In this document: positions 9,722 through 19,170 of the stretch, in pieces
Layout: every line of letters begins with the position of its first letter
How positions within the stretch are numbered: the first letter of the stretch is position 1
DNA from: Symbiodinium natans
Lineage: Eukaryota > Sar > Dinophyceae > Suessiales > Symbiodiniaceae
Length of the DNA stretch: 64,000 nucleotides
Reading direction: 5' to 3'
NCBI GenBank assembly: GCA_905221605.1
Contig: CAJNDS010002843.1
Span: 1-64,000, forward strand
Notes under the pieces: generated by a model
What the model was told of the DNA's origin: nothing
The model's database searches: none
What the model saw: only the letters and a program-made list of their open reading frames with translations
Made by a program: the position numbers and the translations under genes

Positions 9722-12700
9722 TTGCTTTCTGCACCGGAGGCTCTCGCAGTTCTCTCGGCGGTCATGGGCTCCGCATTGCCCAACTCCGCCTGCGAGCAGA
9801 ACGCACTGCTGCAGGTCACGAGCACCAGGCTCCAGGGGCCTTCCTTCCCAAGCCTTCCAAGTCTCCCAGGTCTTGTGCAACACGCCGCCGAGCGCAGTTC
9901 GCGGATGGACGAGGGACGACTCGAGGGTGTGAGGAAGGTGCACTCGGAGATTGAGGCCATGGTGAAGCAGCTGCTGACGGAGAAGAGTACAATGGAGACT
10001 GGGCGGAATCGCAGTGACTACAACCTGAGCAGCACCACCCTGGCGGTCCTCGACACAGTCAGCACAGAAATGCAGAGCTTGTTGGTGGAGATCAACGAGT
10101 CCCACATCGCGGATGAGCAGCTTCTTCTTGACCTGGCCCAGGCCTTCGTCCAGTGCAACACGGACCTCGCCCAGCGCCAGCTGCAGAGCGACAACCTCAG
10201 CAGCCTCGTGGCCAGTGCCCGCCAGTCCCACGATGCCTGCCGTGCGTCGGAGCAGAGCCTGACGGCGGCCAACGCCAGCTCATGGGCAGCCTATCTTGCT
10301 GCCGGCAGTGAGGCTCCCCCTGAGACGGTGAAGCAGTGCATGACGAACTTCGTCAATGGCCACAACCCAGAAGCAGTTGAGGACCTTGAGGCCATGACCA
10401 GCTGCGCAGAAACGATCCAGTCTTGGAGCTCTGACTTCGCAGCGAACATGACCAACCTGCAGAATACTTATACAAGTGACCTAAATGCAGTGAATCAGGA
10501 GAGAGTGTCTTGTCGCGTGAATCAATCGACGCTGGAGAGTCACTTCTGCGAGTACCGGCAGCAGCTTAGTGACAGCTGCATCGCCGTTGACAGCTGCCAT
10601 GAGAATGCCAACGCGACCTGGCACGAGCTCCTCGTGTCCATCGCAGCCTCGGACGTGCGACGTGAATCCTCCTTCATTGCGGCCACAAAGGTCATCTGTT
10701 ACATCCAGGTCCTCCAGTCGAACCTGACCCAGCCAGCAGTCCAGGAATGCCAAGACCTTACAGCCGACACCTCTGTGATCAACGTCAACATCCCCACGCC
10801 GGCCGGGATCGCGACCTGTGACGCCTCGCCCGTGGCCACCTTCCCCTGCGAGGCAGGTCACCCCGCATTTGTTCATGCAGCTTCGGATCTGCTTCGAATC
10901 TGTGACCTGGGGCTGCTTGTGTTCATCTTTGCACAATGCAGAACTCTCGAAGTTGTGGATCTTTTGGTTCCCGTCTTAGTAGAATGTAGAAGGACCAGCT
11001 TGGGGCCAGATTGAAGTCTTCTTGAACATGCTGAATGTCACGCTGTATCACGCTGTCGTTGGTAGGCAGCCTGGTTGGACATGGAGTACTTCAACAAGTC
11101 TTGGTACACGCAGCAGCCGCAGATCCTCCCCGACACCTGCCCCCGCCTCGGTTTAGGGTTTAGGGTTTAGGGTGTAGGGTTTAGGGTTTAGGGTCCGGCA
11201 CTGTTTCGTGCTCGTGCATGCTTACGCTGTTGAGTGGCTTGCCCGCTCTTGAGGCATCAGCTGTGCGGCGCGGGTCACGACGACCACGACCACCCTCGCA
11301 GTAGTCGTGCCAGCCCGGAGCCCAGACCCATCCTGGGGAGAGAAGGAAGAGCGGGAGAACTGTGGGATAGAGTGGGATATCCCGCAAGATTTCGGAAGCT
11401 GCTTGTATCCAGCCGGTGAACTGGGGAGCTACCTTGTGTGCATTGGCGATCCGACTCGTCCCGGGTTTTGGAAACTTGGAAACTCCCCCTTCCGTAGAGC
11501 GAAGTTCATGTCGAAACTGTCGCAGCCCAGGACAACAGCGTGGCGGCTGTGTTCCTGTCCACCTGTGCCGTCACCAGCCAGGTGCCCACCAAGTTGCAGT
11601 GTGTCGGCGAAAGTTCCGGCGGACAATTGGGAGGCCCCGGCTATCCGGCCTACGTTGATCTGGGAAGTCGCACGGCAAGCCGTGTGTTCGGCCCTACTTG
11701 CTGCAGATTCTGCGCCCTCCTGGACAACGAGGATCTCAAGTGCTGGGGAGGCAACAGTAATGGGGAGCTGGGCTTGGGCGACACAAACCACAGAGGGGAC
11801 ACCTCCGGAGAGATGGGTAATTCCCTCCCCGCCGTGAGTGTGGGCTCCGGGCGCAAGGTGGCAAGTGTTTGGCGGACCCCACCACGTCTGCGCCATCCTG
11901 GACGACCAGTCCCTCAAGTGCTGGGGCCATGGAGCTAACGGCATGCTGGGCTTCACACCCTCCAATGGCCCGAATGTGGGTGATGCCCCGAATGAGATGG
12001 GTGACAACCTTCCCGTCGTGAGTTTCGGTGCCCTGGAGGGTAGCCACCAGGTGCTGGGTGGCTCAGCCTGGTGGCACGTGTGCGTGCTTTTGGACCACCC
12101 AGCCGAAGTTACACAGCTGGCGTGCTTTGGGGTGAATGGGGGTGAAGGGCGTCTCGCACGTGGAAATACAGACCATCATTCACTGACTCCCATGCCGGTT
12201 GATCTGGGCACCGGCTTTCATGCAGTGCAGGTTGCATGCGGCGAGACTCACACATGCGCTTTGCTCCAAACTGGCGCCGTGGCTTGGCTGCATCGTAGAT
12301 TCTGTCGTAGATGCAAGCGATGCATGAGGCATGATGTAGCGCATGAGGAAGCACGCAAGCACCTCAAGCGCCTGAGGTGAAATGCTGGGGCGGCAACGGC
12401 AATGGCCAGTTGGGCAGAGGTGCCCCTGCCGTCGATGTCAACAACGTGGGTGCGAGCCCGGGTGACATGGGTGACAACTTGCCAGCCGTCGACTTGGGTA
12501 CAGACCAGGGTGGCAAACCGCTGTGCCTGGGACGGGGGTTTTGGATGGTTTTGGATGTGGGACATAGGGGGATCCTGGAAATCAGCTGGACTTGTAAGCA
12601 TCTCAGGAAAGCCATTTAAATTCTAACCCCTAAGCCCTAAACCCCAAGTGCATCTCAGGAAAGCCATCTACATCATGGTTGGTCACAGGCATTCGTGTGC

Positions 12701-13064
12701 CATTCTCCAGGGTGGGGCCGTCAAATGCTGGGGCAGCAACACGCTCTTTGGACCAAAGTCGCCTCGGGTTTAGGAGTGTCTTGGGACATCCTCAAGGATC
12801 TTAAAGGTGGACGCCATGGTAGGTTAGTTAGGATGCTTTGTGGGTGGACTGCTCCGTGTTGCTAAGGGAAGGGCAAGCTGGGCAGCCAAACAGCAACAGC
12901 ATTGTGGGTGACAGTCCTGCGGAGATGGGCGACCACCTCCCGAGCGTCAACATCGGGGAGAACATGGTGGCCACGGAGCTGGTCGGCGGAGTGGCCCACA
13001 CGTGCGCACGCCTGGAGGGCGGTGCGCTCAAGTGCTGGGGCACGGGCGGCAACTATGACTGGGC
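9722..13064 (+). CDS. Cys-rich helical ectodomain plus RCC1-repeat protein
   Basis: Exons by phase are 9722-10856, 11070-11150, 11302-11415, 11526-12278, 12377-12509, 12649-12750 and 12872-about 13064. Exon 1 (about 380 residues) is helical, rich in Cys and N-glycosylation-like sites, and likely secreted or luminal, although I see no certain signal peptide. From about 11700 the protein has RCC1/alpha-tubulin-suppressor-like blades: each carries HxCAxL, LKCWG or VKCWG, then GxxNGxLG and GDxPxEMGdxLP (at least five). RCC1 repeats form a seven-bladed propeller for protein binding; the role here is unknown. Introns are mostly GT-AG; the one at 12751-12871 appears GA-AG. A one-base frameshift near 11860-11870 separates SVGSGRKV from FGGPHHVCAIL. 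The start and 3' end are uncertain. The introns at 11151-11301 and 12510-12648 contain telomere-like repeats. Confidence 0.75.
11151..11301 (+). other. RCC1-gene intron starting with GTTTAGGG repeats
   Basis: The upstream exon ends CTC-G at 11150 and the downstream exon resumes at 11302, giving an in-phase junction (phase 1) ending at TCGCAG. The donor is the first base pair of a telomere-like array (GTTTAGGGTTTAGGG...) that runs to 11194. The rest is ordinary intron sequence. The exons on both sides are open in one continuous frame, so this is one of the best supported telomere-repeat introns in the window. Confidence 0.7.
12598..12667 (+). repeat. 18-bp direct repeats flanking a telomere-like tract
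   Basis: GCATCTCAGGAAAGCCAT occurs at 12598-12615 and again at 12650-12667, exact over 18 bp with weaker similarity beyond. Between them is a short CCCTAA-type tract ending CCCCAAG. The right copy lies in an RCC1 exon (the reading continues KAIYIMVGHRHSCAIL), while the left copy lies inside the preceding intron. The arrangement resembles a target-site duplication around an inserted repeat. Confidence 0.8.
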
Positions 13065-14657
13065 CAGCTTCCTGGCCCATTCAGCGCTACGAAGCCCCAA
13101 GAACTTTTCCCGGACAGCTCAAAACCAGGAAGCCCCAGCAGTTGTTTTTTCCAGTGTGCTTCCATGCCCACATTTCCCAGCCTCTGGGTTTCCGCAATCC
13201 GATGCCCTAAGCCCTGAAACCCGAAATCCTAAACCCTAAACCCCAAACCCTAAACCGTAAGCTGTCCGAGGTTCCCAGGCCGAGGCTCAAGGCAGGATTT
13301 GGCATCCCTTCTTAGCGTATCCTTTTAGCCTGAACTTTTGAGAACACTTGGACAAGGAAGCTACACAAGGAAGCAAACCCCAAAGGAGTCTTTTTTTGCA
13401 GCAAATTGCAGCGTCTGTGCCAAGGCTTCAACGCGCCTCTATGACTTGCGGACCTGCGGACCTGACGGTGGCGGCGGTGACAATAATTTTTAAGACACGT
13501 TTAAAGAGGGTCTTTCAAGAACCCTCTTCATATTTTAAAGACACGTTTGAGGTGAAGTTTTGGAAGTTTACGGGGGGCCCTGCCTACCTTGCACAGCTCA
13601 CTCTTTGGTCGTGCTGCCTTTGTCGGGCTGCCGCAGAGACCAGGCTGCCACACTTGGCCCATTGATGTGCACCATCCCGGAGTGGTCATCTCATGCTTAG
13701 GGTTTAGGGTTTAGGGTTTAGGGTTTAGGGTTTAGGGTTTAGGGTTGAGGGTTTGAGAAACCACCTCTTTTCTCTTCTCCAGATCATAACCTCGATGCAG
13801 AGTCGAGAATAGCTTGACGCTCCTCCATTGATTCGATGCCTCGTGAAGCAGACAACAGACGGAAGCGCGCTTGTGGCACATCCAGCAGGAGCGGCGCTAC
13901 GCTGCTCGCTTCACGTGTTTGTCTTAAGTTGGGAGCTTCCTGAGTCCACGTTGCGTGTAGCAGCCACTCCAGTTGCTGAGGCAACGGCGCCAAGTTCTGA
14001 GAAAGAAAAGGCACGCGGTCATGATGGATGCCAGAATGTCGCGGATATTTCAGGGAAAACTGTGGTCTCAACTGTGCGTTTCCAGCAAGAACACAGCAAC
14101 AAGAAGTTGTGCCTGTAACTTTGAGGCGGCTGACCGCTTTGGGGGGAGGCCAAACCATAGCTGTTGTATGGAATCCAAATGACCGGGTTTAGGGTTACAG
14201 TAAATATTTATTGCAGATTCCACATGCGTGTGTTTCACATCAGCTTCGGACGAGTAGGATGTTTCACTTGTTTGCATCCGATGCTCGCCCTCAGGGGGCG
14301 TGGTCCTTGGAAAGTGGGTAAAAATGTGTGACCCACCCTCCTAACCCTGATCAAGGAGGACCTTGAACATGTTGCGTGGGGTGTGCATGCAAGCATCGGA
14401 TAGCATCGGCTCATGAGCAGTCACACGTTTCGGATGCGAAGCTTCTTTACCCCTGTGTGCCAGCGTGAAAAAAGAAGGTGCAGGAGCGAGTGTGTGAGTC
14501 TTGTACCGCCTGCGCTGTTCGTTGTGCAAGCATTTGCGTTAGTTTTCGCGCGCGGAGCAATGAGCTGTGCAACGCTTTGTCCCGCACGCTTTATATTGGT
14601 GCCTAAACCAACCTTCGATGTGACGGAGCGTTGTTTGGAACTCCGACTTACTTTAAA
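13065..14657. other. Intergenic or unresolved; two telomere-like tracts
   Basis: C-rich repeats lie at 13203-13257 and G-rich repeats at 13697-13755. Around 13491-13555 a repeated AAGACACGTTT flanks an inverted repeat (AAGAGGGT 13504-13511 / ACCCTCTT 13521-13528). I see no credible exon. A 3' exon of the RCC1 gene could be hidden here. The upstream region and promoter of the zinc-finger gene must lie towards the right end. Confidence 0.5.
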
Positions 14658-14696
14658 ACACACACACACACACACACACACTCTCTCTCTCTCTCT
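14658..14696. repeat. (CA)n(CT)n microsatellite
   Basis: About eleven CA units followed by about eight CT units, 87 bp upstream of the zinc-finger gene start, so within its likely 5' untranslated or promoter region. Confidence 0.95.
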
Positions 14697-14782
14697 ATGT
14701 GTATGGTGTGTAGGCATCTCTCGCAAGAAGTGCTCAAGCGGAACGAAGTGTCGAGCACATAAAGACTGCTCAATCGAGCATC

Positions 14783-16024
14783 ATGTTTGGCGATGCTGCT
14801 CCGCGCAAGCTCGCAGTAGAAGATGTGTTCTCATCGCATCCCGTGAGGAACCGTTTCTTCACTGATGGGAAGCCGTTGCAGGAGACGGTGGAAGAATTGA
14901 GGAAGAACCCTCAGAAGGTTCTCCCAAAGATGAAGTTTGTGGAGTTTGATGGCAAAACGTGGTCAAGGAGCAACCGAAGGCTGGCCTGCTACAAGCATGC
15001 AAGCGTTGGCGAGTTCGTTGAAGGCGTGCATTTCGAAATGTACGGGCCAGACGAACACTTCTTCGGAGGGCTCAACAACAGGATCTTCTTTGCGAGTCAA
15101 GAAGACGTTGACACCAGGACATTTTGCAGTCTTTGTCAGCAGCAATTCAGTTGCCGTGTCAAGTATCTACAACATTGCGGGTATGCGCATGGTGTGGACG
15201 TCAGTTCGACATGCACCCATTGCGGAGAGAAGTTTCAAACCCTTTCCGCGCAGCTGGTGCATGAATGTGGAGTTGTCGCAAAGATGCTGAGTGGGCAAGA
15301 CATGTATTGCACCCTTTGCAAGAGCGAGTTTCCAAGTCACTTCAAATACCTTCAGCACTGCAAGCAGACCCATGGTGTTTCTGTCGGTTCGCGTCAATGC
15401 GAGTATTGTGGACAACGTTTTGGGACCGGCGTTGGGCGGGCGCAGCACACTGAGCAATGTGCAGCGCGTCAGGAGTTGCTTCAAAAGGAAAGGACGATTG
15501 AAGCAAATCGTCTTCGTGTGACTGGGAATGAATTGACTTACCACATGCGAATTCCAATGACTTTGGCTGCGAAGATTATTGACGAAAAGCAGTACAAAAG
15601 GGATGTCATTGAGCGGAAATATCGTTTTGGCATTGCCGACATCAGCATTACACCTGATGTTGCCAAACCCGAGGAAGCTTTGCTCGAAGTCAGAGGCGTG
15701 AAGGAGGCGGTCAAGCATTTCAAGCAATGGGCTCAGAATGACATTCTCTCTCAGGTGCCATACAGACCTTTTCACGCTGTCCACTTTACCGTCAAGAAGA
15801 TGCAAGCAGCGCGCTTGCTGAAAGAGTTCACGCTGGAGTTGGACAGTGAAGACATCAAGCTGATGACCGAAGCGTCTTTCTTGCACCACATCATGCAGAA
15901 AATCGGCATGAAGAAGATCCACTCGGTCAAGGCCCAATATGACGGCGAGGAAGCTGAAGAGTTTGACTTCTCGAAACTGGCCCTCCGCAGTGGTAGCTCT
16001 TCAAGGATCGTCCTCCTCGTATAA
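14783..16024 (+). CDS. Intronless protein: ParB/Srx-like N-terminus, four zinc fingers, KH-like C-terminus
   Basis: 413 residues in one exon from ATG 14783. Residues 15-75 (VRNRFFTDGK...GKTWSRSNRRLACYK) match a pattern I associate with dinoflagellate ParB/sulfiredoxin-like domains, in which a conserved NRR segment ends the fold. Four zinc-finger-like units follow: C115/C118/H131/H136, C144/C147/H160/C162, C176/C179/H192/H197 and C206/C209/H222/C226. The first and third are C2H2, the second and fourth CCHC-like; fingers 1 and 3 are close copies, so the pair was probably duplicated. Residues about 250-318 have the layout of a type I KH domain (YHMRIP...AKIID...ADISITP...EEALLEVRG), but the GxxG nucleic-acid loop is replaced. 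Nucleic-acid binding is an inference. The lack of introns amid intron-rich neighbours may indicate a retrocopy; I see no clear spliced-leader relic. Confidence 0.75.
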   Translation: MFGDAAPRKLAVEDVFSSHPVRNRFFTDGKPLQETVEELRKNPQKVLPKMKFVEFDGKTWSRSNRRLACYKHASVGEFVEGVHFEMYGPDEHFFGGLNNRIFFASQEDVDTRTFCSLCQQQFSCRVKYLQHCGYAHGVDVSSTCTHCGEKFQTLSAQLVHECGVVAKMLSGQDMYCTLCKSEFPSHFKYLQHCKQTHGVSVGSRQCEYCGQRFGTGVGRAQHTEQCAARQELLQKERTIEANRLRVTGNELTYHMRIPMTLAAKIIDEKQYKRDVIERKYRFGIADISITPDVAKPEEALLEVRGVKEAVKHFKQWAQNDILSQVPYRPFHAVHFTVKKMQAARLLKEFTLELDSEDIKLMTEASFLHHIMQKIGMKKIHSVKAQYDGEEAEEFDFSKLALRSGSSSRIVLLV

Positions 16025-16223
16025 GCAGACGGTCCGGGCATGAACCACAAGTCGTTTCTGTATCTTTTGCTCATCAACCAGGAGGAGCTCTGGCAAAGCG
16101 GTGCGCAAGCAAACTGCTGCCAAGCTTTTCGACAAATACGCAGATGAAGCTACCTCAAAAAATCGCGCTGCAGCATTCCGTTGCCGTCTTGAGACTGTGC
16201 TAGCAGATGCATTCGCTTTTTCC

Positions 16224-16342
16224 ATGTGTGTATGTGTGTATGTATGTATGTATGTATGTATGTATGTATGTATGTATGTATGTATGTATGTATGTATGTA
16301 TGTATGTATGTATGTATGTATGTATGTATGTATGTATGTATG
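16224..16342. repeat. (TGTA)n microsatellite
   Basis: Nearly pure TATG/TGTA repeat of about 28 units, roughly 200 bp downstream of the zinc-finger stop codon, probably in or just past its 3' untranslated region. Confidence 0.95.
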
Positions 16343-16593
16343 AATGGAGGTATCCGTATGCATGTATCCCATGTTGTTGCTCAGTTTATTTTCTATGTTG
16401 GCTCAGAGCAGGGCTGAGCCAAATGTAAGGGTCTTGCACCTCTAGGGAGCGCCTCCCTGAAACGAGTCTTCCATACCCTATATCGCGCACACCAATACCA
16501 GAAACTTTGGATTTTCTCGGATTGCGGGAGCTTTGAGCTACGCCGATCCCGAACAACTCGGAGGTAGGCGCCATGTCATTTGTGTTTTGAGTC

Positions 16594-17433
16594 TTTTCTT
16601 TTCTCTCTCTGTCTCTCCGTCTCTCTGTCTCTCTTTCTTTCTTTCTCTCTTTCTCTCTTTCTCTCTTCCTCCCATTCTCTCTTTCTCTCTTTCTCTCTTT
16701 CTCTCCTTCTCTCCTTCTCTCCTTCTCTCCTTCTCTCCTTCTCTCCTTCTCTCCTTCTCTCCTTCTCTCCTTCTCTCTTTCTCTCTTTCTCTCTTTCTCT
16801 CTTTCTCTCTTTCTCTCTTTCTCTCTTTCTCTCTTTCTCTCTTTCTCTCTTTCTCTCTTTCTCTCTTTCTCTCTTTCTCTCTTTCTCTCTTTCTCTCTTT
16901 CTCTCTTTCTCTCGTTCTCTCTTTCTCTCTTTCTCTCTTTCTCTCTTTCTCTCTTTCTCTCTTTCTCTCTTTCCCTCTTTCCCTCTTTCCCTCTTTCCCT
17001 CTTTCTCTCTTTCTCTCTTTCTCTCTTTCTCTCTTTCTCTCTTTCTCTCTTTCTCTCTTTCTCTCTTTCTCTCTTTCTCTCTTTCTCTCTTTCTCTCCTT
17101 CTCTCTTTCTCTCTGTCTCTCTTTCTTTCTTTCTCTCTTTCTCTCTTTCTCTCTTCCTCCCATTCTCTCTTTCTCTCTTTCTCTCTTTCTCTCCTTCTCT
17201 CCTTCTCTCCTTCTCTCCTTCTCTCCTTCTCTCTTTCTCTCTTTCTTTATTTCTCTCTTTCTCTCTTTTTCTCTTTCTCTCTTTCTCTCTTTCTCTCTTT
17301 CTCTCTTTCTCTCTTTCTCTCTTTCTCTCTTTCTCTCTTTCTCTCTTTCTCCCTTTCTCCCATTTTCTCTTTCTCTCTTTCTCTTTCTCTCTTTCTCTTT
17401 CTCTCTTTCTCTTTCTCTCTTTCTCTTTCTCTC
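16594..17433. repeat. 840-bp CT-rich satellite (TTTCTCTC)n
   Basis: Almost uninterrupted polypyrimidine on this strand with a dominant 8-bp unit TTTCTCTC. Blocks of the variants CTTCTCTC and TTTCCCTC occur in runs, and a larger segment (about 16634-16760) is echoed at about 17120-17235, indicating a higher-order duplication. Open frames through it on both strands are artefacts of the repeat. Confidence 0.95.
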
Positions 17434-17579
17434 CGTGCCCACAAGCTGTGGCCGTAGCACTTTCAACCCCGCATGCTGCATGAAGCTCAGCGGAGGTGTC
17501 ATGTCCTCGCTGGACTCGGCTCGGTCTCGGTCTCAGCCCGAAGTTGGTAGGTTCCCTAGACAAAATTTAGGGCTTAGGG

Positions 17580-17790
17580 CTTTGGGGGTTTAGGGTTTAG
17601 GGTTTAGGGTTTAGGGTTTAGGGTTTAGGGTACTACAACGCCTCTTTGGGCCTCTCTCTCTCTCTCTCTCTTTCTCTTTTTCTTTTTCTGTTTCTCTCTC
17701 TCTCTCTCTGTCACTTTCTCTCTCTCTCTCTCTCTCTGCCTGTCTGTCTGTCTTGCTGGCTGTCCCTCTCTCTCTGTCTCTTTCTCCGTT
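17580..17790. repeat. TTTAGGG tract followed by CT-rich repeat
   Basis: A TTTAGGG tract lies at about 17580-17632 and a second polypyrimidine stretch at about 17658-17790, with CTGT and CTCTCT units and a short poly-T. Confidence 0.85.
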
Positions 17791-17896
17791 TTTTTTTTGT
17801 TTTTTTAATTGGGGCCTCTTTCTGAAACTCATCGTGTGAAGGGAGCCTGGAGAAAGAAGTGTTTTGTTTTTTGAGCAACTGTCAACGATTCAGCCG

Positions 17897-18376
17897 GAGG
17901 AGAAGCCTGGGGAAGAATGCGCCAGAAGAGGCCCTCCGCGAAGCTAAAGAGGCCAGGGAGGTTTCAAAATAGGGGTACCCTCTGTAAGGGCATTCTTATC
18001 TATTCGGGGTATAGAAGGGGGTATACCCCCATATCCTGATCCATTCTTATGTGGATGTTCGCGAAGGTGCTTCTGCGCAGCCACCTATAGCAGCCTCGTA
18101 GAAGAACGGTACCTGGCAGCTCCGCCTGAAGCTGTAATTTTCGTAGCGATCGAGCCATTGCAGAAAGGCAGTTTCTTCTTCCTTCTTCTTCTTTTAATTT
18201 CTCCAGGACCGTGCCTATATGCTCAGCCCTGCTTGCCGCGTAATCTTCATGGTCAGCAATTTTTTCTGCGCGAGGTGGCCTCGTCTGCCAGGGCGGGAGG
18301 GGACCTGCAGCTGGTCGCCGAAGCAGTCAGCCCGTACCTCAAGTGGGGCCTCGAAGTAGCTGGGCTCATGGGCCCC
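17897..18376 (+). other. Two exon-like islands and a palindromic stretch
   Basis: Near 17897-17965 the frame RRRSLGKNAPEEALREAKEA is open, and near 18260-18374 a frame gives REVASSARAGGDLQLVAEA followed by VSPYLKWGLEVAGLMGP. The latter is followed at once by a TTTAGGG tract (18379-18425), as seen at confirmed exon ends elsewhere. They may belong to a gene disrupted by the retroelement insertion. Between them, about 17960-18060 is rich in self-complementary GGGGTATACCCC-like sequence. No family is recognised. Confidence 0.35.
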
Positions 18377-18428
18377 GAATTTAGGGTTTAGGGTTTAGGG
18401 TTTAGGGTTTAGGGTTTAGGGTTAAGCC

Positions 18429-18459
18429 TTGGGATGTTCCCCCTTATACTAGCAGTCCT
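18429..18459. repeat. Left half of a foldback element split by the retroelement
   Basis: TTGGGATGTTCCCCC followed by TTATACTAGCAGTCCT matches the left arm of the foldback elements at 51464-51566 and 58642-58743. The right half resumes after the retroelement at 24531-24564 and ends with CATCCCAA. Confidence 0.75.
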
Positions 18460-18501
18460 GACCTACAGGTGCGATTGCGTTCTCTGCGGCTGCTCAAGCA
18501 T
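18457..18501 (+). repeat. A1 split repeat, left end of retroelement
   Basis: Begins CCTGACCTACAGGTGCG and ends GCTGCTCAAGCAT. It equals A2 (24366-24410) except A instead of C at 18474. Confidence 0.85.
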
Positions 18502-18793
18502 GAACTTTGTGCCCCAGGTCTTGGGTTTCATCCATTCGGGGGTGTCTTCCAACTGGTGGGGTCTTTGGTGTCCTGCTCACTGCTCTGGATCCACCGCCCT
18601 CTTGGCTTTCTCCTTTGCCTCGGGCACTATTTTTGGCATTCTTCTTGCTCTTTACTTCTTCCGTGCCTCACTCTTTCTGCCGAGCCCTGCAGCTGCATTT
18701 CCCAGGCCTGAGACTTCTCGCGCTGAGGCCCCCTCGCAGGCCTCTACTCCTCTCCGTTTGCGCAAGTACTTGCATGGGCCAGAGAGCATTTGA
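18500..18793 (+). CDS. Small ORF with one membrane segment, 5' part of retroelement
   Basis: 97 codons from the ATG at 18500. A hydrophobic stretch (STALLAFSFASGTIFGILLA, then LYFF) looks like a transmembrane helix, followed by a basic Pro/Ser-rich tail. It lies between the A1 repeat and the Gag-like ORF. I know of similar hydrophobic leaders ahead of Gag in dinoflagellate elements only from memory, so the function is open. It could be a chance frame. Confidence 0.35.
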   Translation: MNFVPQVLGFIHSGVSSNWWGLWCPAHCSGSTALLAFSFASGTIFGILLALYFFRASLFLPSPAAAFPRPETSRAEAPSQASTPLRLRKYLHGPESI

Positions 18794-19170
18794 GCACCTT
18801 TCCGAGGCTTTGAGGTTACTGCTGCTTCGGCGCCAGCCGGTGCTTTTCCTGCTGCACAGGGTTCCCCTCATCCCCCTAGCCCTAGTGGTTCTGTTGGGAT
18901 ATAGTAGGCCCTATTGCAAGCCGTGAGCTCGGGTCCCGTGGAGCTCCGGCGCCCCCTCCACGCACCACAGCACCTCATCCCGCCTCGTTACAACGAAGTC
19001 GAGGCTTCTTTCCCTGCCGCGCTTGCTCATTGCATTGTTCTTCATGCCCCTGGCCCTGACTCACCCGTTCGGTCCCCAAACGCCGTCGCATTCAGGAGAA
19101 TCGTGGGCGCGCAGGAAGACTCAGACATCTTGTGCCACGCAGCCGGCTTGCCATTTCCGCTCGAGCAACC

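Noticed and set aside
9329-10231. 300-codon minus-strand frame
   Set aside because: Antisense shadow of the RCC1-gene first exon, whose + strand reading has better composition and joins in phase to downstream exons.
14740-14780. Relict dinoflagellate spliced leader (GTGCTCAAGCGG near 14730) ahead of the intronless zinc-finger gene
   Set aside because: Only GCTCAAG matches the end of the known leader, which is too short to distinguish from chance.
16101-16428. MYVCMYVC-type frames
   Set aside because: Artefact of the TGTA repeat.
16533-17593. Long open frames of 300 or more codons on both strands, reading (LSLFLSFS)n or (KERKRERE)n
   Set aside because: They are produced by the TTTCTCTC repeat having no stop codon in several frames; no complex sequence is encoded.
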